The notes under the pieces were generated by a model. It saw only the letters and a program-made list of their open reading frames with translations, was not told where the DNA came from and made no database searches. Below are positions 56,452 through 64,000 of a stretch of DNA of 64,000 nt, one piece after another. This DNA is from Rhynchopus sp. YZ270_cl-10 (lineage: Eukaryota; Euglenozoa; Diplonemea; Diplonemida; Diplonemidae). The stretch lies in the NCBI GenBank assembly GCA_964035575.1, contig OZ037837.1:1054001-1118000 (forward strand), written 5' to 3'. Position 1 is the stretch's first letter, and each line of letters begins with the position of its first letter. A program made the translations under genes and the position numbers.

Positions 56452-57115
56452 AGTACTTGATACTTCAAGTACTTGACCCGTTTTTTTTTTTTTTTTTACT
56501 TGATTACTTTTTTTTTTGCATCAAGTACTTGATTCGGCAAAAAAATGGAAAAGTACTTGAATAAATTCAAGTACTTTTCCATTTTTTTTACTTTTTTTGC
56601 CAATTCAAGTACATGGATGTCCAAAGTACTTGAAGTACTTTTTTTGGATTTTTTATGGTACTTGAAGTACTTGACCCCCCTTTTTTTTCCTCTCAAAATG
56701 ACAGTCAAGTACTTGAAGATTGATCAAGTACTTGACAGAAATCAAGTACTTGATACCCTATTTTTTTTTCTCGTACTTTTTTACTTTTTTACCCTCTGGC
56801 AGAGTCTGTCAAGTACTTGTTTTCGCAAAAAAACGTCAAGTACTTGATCAAGTGCCCACTTTTTTTTTGTACTTGTTCAAGTACTTGACGTTTTTTTTTG
56901 TGAAAAAAGTACTTGACAGAGGGAGAACAAGTAAAAAAGTACTAGAAAAAAAAATAGGGTGTCAAGTACTTGAAGTATCAAGTATTGGATTTTTTGGGGG
57001 ATCAAGTACTTGATACTTCAAGTACTTTGGACATCCATGCAAGTACTTGATGCAACAAAAAAAGTAATCAAGTACAAAAAAAGTGAAAGTACTTGAAGGA
57101 AAAAAAGTACTTGAA
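56452..57115. repeat. Cluster of the palindrome TCAAGTACTTGA
   Basis: Dozens of copies of the self-complementary 12-mer TCAAGTACTTGA or its parts, at irregular spacing and often abutting, mixed with T and A runs. A smaller cluster lies at about 59355-59410. The irregular spacing separates it from a simple satellite. Confidence 0.85.
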
Positions 57116-57129
57116 GCAAGAAAAAAATA

Positions 57130-57340
57130 TTGGGGAATAGTCAGTTATACCCTACCCTTTTTTTGAAATGGTCAGAGATACCCGAAAATAAGTTCAGATA
57201 TACCCGAAAACCAGAAATAGGGCATAACTGACTATATCTGAACTTATTTTCGGGTATTTGAACTTATTTTCGGGTATATCTGAACTTTTTTCGGGTATCT
57301 CTGAACTTATTTGGGGTACCCACTTATTTGGGGGTACCCC
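57130..57340. repeat. Inverted repeat arm with CCCGAAAATAAGTT units, left
   Basis: Begins TTGGGGAATAGTCAGTTATA and pairs with the inverse strand of 59233-59324. Followed by several direct and inverted CCCGAAAATAAGTTCAGATA units. Together with the other arms it bounds a 2.2-kb segment. Confidence 0.7.
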
Positions 57341-58527
57341 CTTTGATTTTTTGCCCAGTGGGTGAGTGACCCACCATGAGGGAATGCGACAGCAGAGACA
57401 GTATTGAAGCAGCATGGTATGATTTTCACCCCTCTACCCCACACACAGTTACTTTTAGTGGGGGTAAATACCCGCAAACCCGCAAACCCTTATACCTGGT
57501 CCCTCGCTTCGCTTGGGAACCATTAGTGCAGCAGGAAACTCTCTGTAGCGTGAAAAAAGGCTACCTTATTTCACGGAAATACATAGTTATGACCACTTTT
57601 TTCATTAACCTCACCCTTCCCGACTACTGCATTTGTATACCATAACTTAATCACACCCCACATTTCCACTCATCACAGGATCGTGAAATCTGAACTGCAT
57701 CCGTGATTGCGATGAGCGCCGCTCTCCGACATTCAACAACTCAAAATCCAAGGCTTCACCCAAATCAATCTATTCTAGATTTGTTTGTGGACGAAGACCT
57801 GGGGGTGGTAACACTTTGTCAGTCACTGCTATAGCCATTAACCCAGGGAGCATAGCTAGTGCAAGAAATTCGACTTTGGAAACCTTCCGGAAAGTCTGTC
57901 CTCTGCTTACGGAGGACGAGGCACAAGAAAATATTGCGTTCCCCCAGAAAACCAGTGCACATTTCACACTCCTTGTGGGTGGTCTTGTTGCCTTTTTTGT
58001 CAAGTAATTTTGGCCCAGGCATGCTCTCGAAGCATGACAATTTAGTGTGTATGGGGCAGGGTGTTGTTTTGTTCTGAATTCTCTTTGTTATAACATCTAA
58101 GTCAATTGCGGGTGGTGGTTTGTGTAGCGTGAGGCACTCTTTTTAGCAAACTTCCTGCGGCTGCTAAAGTGTTATTTCTTCGGATTTAACAACGTACAGC
58201 GTAACATAGTGGTTTAGCCTGGTCGACACAACCTTTGATAGATATGGGATAACCAACCCCCTTCGACCCCTCGTGGGTTCACTGAACAAGCCCTAGTGGT
58301 AGTTAAACGCGATTGACATTTACATTCCTAGAGATGAAAGAACAAGACAACACTTCTGTACCCGCGCATCAAAATTGTGGAAAACTTTGCACCCCAAACA
58401 CCCTCAACAACGCCCGCCAAAAGGCGCCCCTTGTTGCTGGGAGTTGGTTCTCATGATACCTGCACAGCGGGCATTCCTCTGAGTCCAATGCATGTTTGGC
58501 CTGTCTGCGGCGTTGTACTTCAGGTGC
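57341..58527. other. Centre of the inverted structure, no gene recognised
   Basis: Short plus-strand frames exist at 57376-57645 (89 aa) and 57816-58007 (63 aa), but neither has a recognisable motif. If this is a mobile element, this is where a coding part should be; I see only possible remnants. Confidence 0.4.
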
Positions 58528-58976
58528 ACGAAGACAGGGTCTGGTGGTAAATTTTGCGTAGTACTGCGACGTGGTACTGCGTGGGTCTGGGAACCTGGGT
58601 ACCTGGGTACAGGAAATTTGTTGTGGAAGACATCAACCACCATGCATTGAGGAGGGTAAGACAGTGTTCGCAGTTTCTACCTGATAGCATTACACATTTA
58701 ACTTCTCCACGGGGGTCTTGGGCCGTTCACTCGGTTCTACCTTGACTACCGGAAGATATTCTTGAGGCCTTTTTGGTCTCTAGAATATCCGGTCTTCCCG
58801 AACGGAGGCACACTTTGTGTGTTACTACGACCTGGCAATTTCCAGCAGTAGGTTAAGTAATCTTTCTTGTAAATTGTTGGATCATTATCTCCTCAGTGCA
58901 TGAATGCCCCACGTGACTGGACACTTTTGTGTTTGTCATGTGGAGCTGTGGTTGCTCTTTCACGACTTTTTTCCTG
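58528..58976. repeat. Dispersed repeat B, copy 2
   Basis: Inverted relative to 6483-6917, about 90% identical by eye, with small indels. Followed directly by an octamer satellite. Confidence 0.7.
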
Positions 58977-58991
58977 TTCCTGGGTACCTGG

Positions 58992-59089
58992 ACCTGGTAT
59001 CTGGGTATCTGGGTATCTGGGTATCTGGGTATCTGGGTATCTGGGTATCTGGGTATCTGGGTATCTGGGTATCTGGGTATCTGGGTATA
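58992..59089. repeat. Octamer satellite (CTGGGTAT)n, about 12 copies
   Basis: A near-perfect tandem array at the same end of repeat B as the CCAGGTAC array is in copy 1. The units differ by two bases once strand and phase are allowed for (CCAGGTAC, then CCAGATAC-type). Confidence 0.95.
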
Positions 59090-59324
59090 CCCGAAAACCA
59101 ACTTTTTTGGGGTACCCGAAAAAAGTTGGCGATATGGTCAGACATGCCCGAAAATAAGTTGAGAAATAGTCAGAGATACCCGAAATACCCGAAAATAAGT
59201 TCAGATATTGGTCAGTTATGCCCTATTTTTGAAAATGGGGCATCTCTGACCAATATCTGAACTTATTTTCGGGTATCTCTGACCATTTCAAAAAAAGGGT
59301 AGGGCATAACTGACTATTCCCCAA
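59090..59324. repeat. Inverted repeat arm with CCCGAAAATAAGTT units, right
   Basis: Pairs with 57130-57240. Contains an inner palindrome around 59205-59250 where CAGATATTGGTCAGTTATGC and its inverse face each other. Confidence 0.7.
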
Positions 59325-59737
59325 AAATATTTTTTTCTTTTTTTTTTAAATCGATCAAGTACTTGAAGTACACCAAAAAAAGTAAAAAAAAGTAATCAAG
59401 TACTTTGTACATCCATGTTTTATAATCTGAAGGGAAAAAAATGGGGGAGAAAAGAAGAAATCCATTTTTTTTGTGTCGACAATCGCCTAAAAACACATTT
59501 GAGGCGAATAGGGTCTGTACTCAATGTTTGGCCGAAAGCCTTTTTGTACTACGGAAGGTATAGACGTCATTCGTCCTGAACCCTTGAGAGCAGCTTTTTA
59601 GCAGTGTTCTTGTTTTTTTCTTTTTTTCTGAAAACTTTTGTTACCATTCCTTTTTTTTTTTAGGGGAACGGACAGTGTTTCCGCGCTCCTTCATTGGGTA
59701 CGATTTTTGATGAAGAATCGTGATTTTGTACATAAAA
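59325..59737. other. Spacer with small TCAAGTACTTGA cluster
   Basis: No gene. The segment at about 59516-59600 (TGTACTCAATGTTTGGCCGA onward) resembles 44855-44930, another short dispersed repeat. Confidence 0.45.
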
Positions 59738-59794
59738 GGTAAATACGTCCCGAGCCCGGCGCGCTACGCGCGCCGGGCTCGGGACGTATTTACC
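59738..59794. repeat. Perfect 57-bp palindrome (27-bp arms, 3-base loop)
   Basis: The arm starts GGTAAATACGTCCCGAGCCC and continues GGCGCGC. The loop is TAC, and the second arm is the exact complement. The inner 20 bases of each arm are very GC-rich in an AT-rich neighbourhood. Confidence 0.95.
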
Positions 59795-59812
59795 GCGCCG
59801 GGAGTTCACGGC

Positions 59813-60037
59813 AAGTTGGGGGCCTCCGGCGGAGAAACTAGAGTTCTGGCCCAAAAAAAACGCGTTCCAGCGCAGTCCCTGAGATTCCAAAAAAAAATAA
59901 AAAGGCGCGGTCGAGCCCGACCCGGAATAAGAGAATTCCTCGGGTATCCAACTGAGGAGTTCAACTTCATTGATATTTGCACCAGACACACGAATTATCA
60001 GTAACTTCAGTACGTGTACAAAAAGAAACGGTGGTCA
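59813..60037. repeat. Dispersed repeat A, copy 2
   Basis: Same blocks and orientation as 5847-6032, with about 45 extra bases in the middle. It runs on into the right inverted arm. Confidence 0.65.
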
Positions 60038-60266
60038 TAGCATCAAGGCTCCTGGCGAAGCCACGGTACGCAACATTTCAAAAAATTGCGCTTAAAATTG
60101 CACATTTTTACAGCCAAATTATGTCATGGGAACGTGGGTTGCAAGCTTGCGCCGCAGGCGCACGGTACGCTACTTTTTTCCTTTCGCCATGCTGCATGTT
60201 TCCTTTTCGTTCGGCGTTTGATCAATTGAGTCGCGTTCTGGCTGTGACGGGGTCACTTTGTTCATG
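60038..60266. repeat. Inverted repeat arm, right (pairs with 55885-56124)
   Basis: Opposite strand matches 55885-56124, so the 4.4 kb between them is bounded by long inverted repeats. Confidence 0.75.
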
Positions 60267-60480
60267 AGGCCAGTTCTGGTCGCTCTCAGAGGCTTATGTG
60301 GGGGAATTTTTTTTTTTCGGGAATTTTTTTTTATTTTTATTTTTTTCCAATGAAGAATTCTTCACTGGAAAAATTTTTTTTTTTGGGATTTTTTTTTTTT
60401 TCGAAGAATTCTTCATCGGATTCTTCAGCGCGGAAAGTCTGGGAACGGAGCATGTACGGTCCTGGAAGCTCCAAGAAAAT

Positions 60481-60635
60481 GGAGTCGGCGGGCTTAATAG
60501 GAAGTTGCCTTTCCTAAACGTACACACAACTGGCAAAAAAAAGGGGAGGTGTCGTCACTCACCTATATCATCATTGAAATACCATTGCTTACCAATGGTA
60601 CACTCCAATATTGTTGTCCCCCTTTTTTTCTTTAT
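60481..60635. repeat. 150-bp direct repeat, first copy
   Basis: Matches 61622-61765 in the same orientation, including AAGTTGCCTTTCCTAAACGT, GGTGTCGTCACTCACCT and TTACCAATGGTACACTCCAA. Confidence 0.75.
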
Positions 60636-61621
60636 GTAAAGCTTATAGACAAACCACGAAAGAGAGGTGGGTTCTGGCTGCAGGAAACGACACCCTATTA
60701 TTTATTTGAAAGGCGAGGATACATTATTATCATTTTTTTTTTTAGCTAGATTTAGGGGAAAAGAGTTCTCAAGACGTTTAAATTATTTCATGGTGCTATC
60801 CGGGGGGCGGGGTAATATACTTTCTTTTCTAAACAAAAAAGAAGGCAAAGAGGGTGCGAAAAATGTACCCTTGCTTTAAAAAAAAGAGCTGTTTTAAAAA
60901 GTAGAAAAGAAGGGAGAAGTGATTGGGATACTAATCCTGCACACCTCCCTCCATGTGACAAAGCCCGTAGACTCATTTAACTCTCGGGCTTTTTTTTTGT
61001 TGCTTTTTAAGATTATAAAAAAAGTGGCAAAAGGCAATGTGGAAATTTGCGAGAGAAAAGAAAAAAAAAAAGCGAAAAATGTATAAATTTTGGACACCCT
61101 CCATCAATATTGGTGTGATCACCAAAACGGATTCTCCGTGGTTCTCCTGAAGGTGCTCCGCAAATATTAATATAGTCCGAAGCAGTTCTCCGTGGTTCTC
61201 CCGTGGGTTGTCCGTACCCCTTGAATCACACCAAATATAATTGACATTTTTTTTTTCAGAAATACAAGGTTCACTAACAAATGTGGAAAGATTTTTTTTC
61301 TGCATTATGTGTCTTTTGAAAACTTCGCTGTATCAGCGTGGACACCCGAGGATGAGCTCCACTAATTAGTTTTTTTACCCTCCTGCTGCGTGACACTGAT
61401 GACTACCTGTGAAACTTCAGCAGACACACTGTCACTGCCTTCTTCTTGTTTTATCTTTTTTCTTTAAAAAAAATTTTTGATAAATTGTTGGAGTAGTGTA
61501 GTTGCCTCAATTGTGTTGCCACAGTTGTGCAATCTCCACTGTACCACTGTAATGTTTTTTTTTTTTTACCATTCCTTCTTAAGGAACTGAGCATGTACGG
61601 GACCCGGAAGCTCCAAGACAA
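60636..61621. other. AT-rich spacer with dispersed modules
   Basis: No gene. Modules GTGGACACCCGAGGATGAGC (61330-61360) and ATTGTTGGAGTAGTGTAGTT (61478-61550) are members of families seen at 22.5, 24.1, 34.5 and 43.0 kb. Confidence 0.45.
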
Positions 61622-61765
61622 TGGAGTCGGACAGACTTAAGGAAGAAGTTGCCTTTCCTAAACGTGCACAACTGACAAAAAAAGGGGAGGTGTCGTCACT
61701 CACCTGTATCATCATTGAAATAACATTACTTACCAATGGTACACTCCAATACTGTTGCCCCCTGT
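61622..61765. repeat. 150-bp direct repeat, second copy
   Basis: Direct copy of 60481-60635 lying about 1.1 kb away. Confidence 0.75.
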
Positions 61766-62620
61766 ATTTTTACACGCGTAAAGTTTTAGACACAAAAAGA
61801 AAAGCGAAAAAAAATAGACTCAGATCGTGCAATTTGAGCAGGGCTGTCGGACCGGATCTCCAAAAAAACCCGAATTCTTCCTCCAGTCCTGAATCTGAGT
61901 TCATTTTTAAAAAAAAATCGCTGAAAAAAATCCGAGTAGATATTTGTTGAAATATGTGGAGCGAGGTTAGCAGCGAAGTTAGAAATCGGTTATATCTCCG
62001 ATCAAATGCATTTCATAGCCTCTCCATTCAAACAAGAGAAAGCACACAAGGATGTTCAAAAACGATACACATCTCGGTTCAAAAACAAGGAAAGTTGCTA
62101 TTTTTTTTTTTTTTCGAAGATGAAACTAAGTACCACGGTGTTTTCTGGATGTGCTACCTTTCATCACAACCTCCCTTTTATTGTAGCAGCATCAGCTGTA
62201 CGGCCTTCAAAAAAAAAGTGCGTTCAAGATAACACCGTATCTCCTATTGCAAACAGACGCACTGAGGCGTGGTTTCGCTTCTCTCAGATTCCTTTAAAGT
62301 TAACGTTTACAAAAAAAAATAATAGAAACTAACTTCAGGAAATGAATAAAAAGAAAACAATGAAAAACGATTTTTTTTTCGTTTCTCGCTCTGCAAACTT
62401 GTGTTTTTTTCACTGAAGTGTTGTGTGTGATGGAAACAGTGAGTGAGAAAAACACAAGCTGGCAGGCACCTTCCGTCATTTCTATTTCCTATCAAGTATC
62501 TTGATTTACAGGGGAAAAAAAAAGAGGAAAAAAAACACGCACACACGGAACTCCTTTAGGTCTTTTTTTTGAATCAGAATATCAACAAAAATACCCCTAT
62601 CTCTCTCTCTGTCTCTGTCC
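61766..62620. other. Spacer downstream of methyltransferase gene
   Basis: No gene recognised; A/T runs and short chance frames. Confidence 0.4.
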
Positions 62621-63469
62621 TTACAACTTCGATTGTTCAACAGACTTTACTGCGAGACCTACAACCATGGGACCAGGGAATCCACCGGGTGTTGACCAAT
62701 GCGTAAGCGACCACGTCGTCGCACTGCGGATTGTGGTAAGGGTGTCGCGGTTGATGTTGCAACCGTCCGAGACGATGTGCCAGAAGGGCGCGATGGTGTT
62801 TTGGAGGGTGCGGGTGAGGGGAGAGGTGGACACAACGTGTTCGCAGAAGAAGACACGGCCGCCGGGTTTGAGGAGGCGGTCTACGTCACGCAGGACAGAG
62901 GCAGGGTCGGGCACCTCGCAGAGCACGTTGCCAAGGATGACCCAGTCGTATGTCCCGTCACCCTCCAGTTCGCTCGTGAAGCGTCCCTCCACGGTGACGG
63001 GGAATTTGGCGCCGCATCCCTTGATAGTCTGGCGCAGCTTTTCGTGGAGGTTTGTGTTGGGTTCAAGTGCAACATATTCGGAGACCGTGGCGGAGGACCG
63101 TACACCATACTTCAAATAAAGGCCCGAAGCGCAGCCAACATCAAGCACCTTGCCAGAAAGGTTTTTCATCAGCTCCGCCTTCCAGCGGGAGAACTTCGCG
63201 TCGACGCCGGCCATGACGGTGGGGAGGACGTAGGAAATGGTTTTGGCGCTGACGCGTTTGCCGAAGATCAGGACTGCGAGGGCAAGGGCTCCTCCGCTGG
63301 TGAGCACGGTGAGCACCAGGGCGGCTGCGTACCGTGGTGCAGCGTAGACAGCCAACGCAGCGCAGGTTAGCTGGAGCAGCTGTTTGGTAGGCTTCGGGGT
63401 GCGCAGCATTGAATCCGCAATACGGAACTCTTCACCATCAAAGGTGACCACAGCAGTGCTATCGGCCAT
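62621..63469 (-). CDS. METTL7-type membrane-associated methyltransferase (282 aa)
   Basis: Complete intron-free frame with a class I SAM-dependent methyltransferase core. Motif I is VLDVGCASG (residues 108-116), the acidic ribose-binding position is EP at 136-137, and motif II/III is WVILGNVLCEVPDPASVL followed by RLLKPGGRVFFCEH (about 176-211). The segment FWHIVSDGCNINRDT (230-243) is typical of METTL7A/B (TMT1) proteins, where a 'GDGC..tR' motif occupies this place. A hydrophobic stretch at about 33-70 matches the N-terminal membrane anchor of that family. In animals METTL7 enzymes methylate small thiols; the substrate here is unknown. It is the first supported gene in the direction of transcription in this window. 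Confidence 0.9.
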   Translation of the reverse strand: MADSTAVVTFDGEEFRIADSMLRTPKPTKQLLQLTCAALAVYAAPRYAAALVLTVLTSGGALALAVLIFGKRVSAKTISYVLPTVMAGVDAKFSRWKAELMKNLSGKVLDVGCASGLYLKYGVRSSATVSEYVALEPNTNLHEKLRQTIKGCGAKFPVTVEGRFTSELEGDGTYDWVILGNVLCEVPDPASVLRDVDRLLKPGGRVFFCEHVVSTSPLTRTLQNTIAPFWHIVSDGCNINRDTLTTIRSATTWSLTHWSTPGGFPGPMVVGLAVKSVEQSKL

Positions 63470-64000
63470 CGTGAGAAGTGAGTTGTGGGGGGAACGTGGA
63501 AGGTGGTAAGTGGTAAGTGGAAAGTGGAGCTAATAAAAGAAAACCTGTGCGGAAATAATGGTGATTACCTAAGACTTCAAACGAAAATATGTTGGACAGA
63601 AATAATGTTGGGAAGAGCGAGCGTTTTTTGGGCGGTTCCAACACTTCTACGTTCCCGTATTTACAGGTACAGTACAATAAAACGTTGAGCCGTTATGCAG
63701 CAAATTGCAGCGCGTCATCAGAAGTTGTACGTCAGTGTGCAAGCAACATTCTCACACAAGGTCCAAAAACACCATGGAAAAGGGGTTAGTTATCCACTAC
63801 ATGACAGGGCACTACGTGTTGACAAAGCAGGTACATCAAACAGGATAAAATACAAATAATTGGTTGCCACTCGTTGTAAAACTTGTGCTAAACTTTCTCA
63901 TCCGAACAAAGCATAATGTAGTGGAAAACGCAACAGATAATCGATACCAGACTTTGGGTGGGGATATCCGGAAGTCCCAAAGTACGAGGATATATCATAC
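63470..64000. other. Window edge, with decayed MITE
   Basis: About 63565-63670 resembles the MITE at 31542-31670: AATATGTTGGACAG, an AAGAGCGAGCGTTTTTTGGG centre, and TATTTACAGGTAC at the right end. The left end is degraded. The rest shows no gene. Confidence 0.5.

Noticed and set aside
57376-58007. Short plus-strand frames as element genes
   Set aside because: 89 and 63 residues without a motif, one of them lying in sequence open by chance on both strands.
1-64000. Spliced-leader RNA, 5S rRNA or U-snRNA gene
   Set aside because: Looked for the conserved leader end, Sm sites and core snRNA sequences by eye; none found.

Overview
This window looks like nuclear DNA of a protist, most likely a euglenozoan and possibly a diplonemid-like one. 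Every gene I can support lies on the minus strand across all 64 kb, as expected for long one-directional polycistronic transcription. Several start codons sit a few bases after a long pyrimidine tract ending in AG, which would suit trans-splicing of a spliced leader. The same genes also carry ordinary GT-AG introns, mostly with a GTATGTG-like donor, which kinetoplastids almost entirely lack. A selenocysteine tRNA is present. Large AT-rich spacers are full of dispersed repeats, inverted-repeat elements and satellites. The lineage call is an inference; no rRNA or spliced-leader RNA gene was found to settle it.

Layout, left to right. Positions 1-15000 hold a decayed ankyrin gene, three intact copies and one broken copy of a gene for a ubiquitin-like/leucine-rich-repeat/nuclear-signal protein with their shared flanks, and between the first two copies a PhoD-like phosphatase (4008-5258) and a repeat-rich block (5.4-7.9 kb). 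Positions 15-20 kb hold tRNA-Sec, more copies of the LRR-gene flank repeat, and a zinc-motif/SPRY-like protein. Positions 20.5-25.2 kb hold four tandem three-exon genes for mitochondrial ATP synthase subunit c. Positions 26-34 kb hold a 608-residue helical protein, a 1.7-kb inverted-repeat transposon loaded with two satellites, and a two-exon glutamine-rich protein. Positions 35-54 kb hold a three-exon coiled-coil protein, a small protein with two SH3-like repeats whose intron contains one transposon inside another, and a 2,772-residue coiled-coil protein with a degenerate kinesin-like head. Positions 54-64 kb hold a probable organellar helical-repeat (PPR-like) protein, a 6-kb repeat jungle with large inverted repeats, and a METTL7-type methyltransferase.

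The genes do not form one pathway. The mix of mitochondrial, nuclear, cytoskeletal and membrane products is what a euglenozoan polycistronic unit usually contains. The most unusual content is the UBL-LRR-NLS family with recombining repeats, the ATP synthase c quadruplication, the pseudo-kinesin, and the association of satellites (most built around a GTAC core) with inverted-repeat elements.
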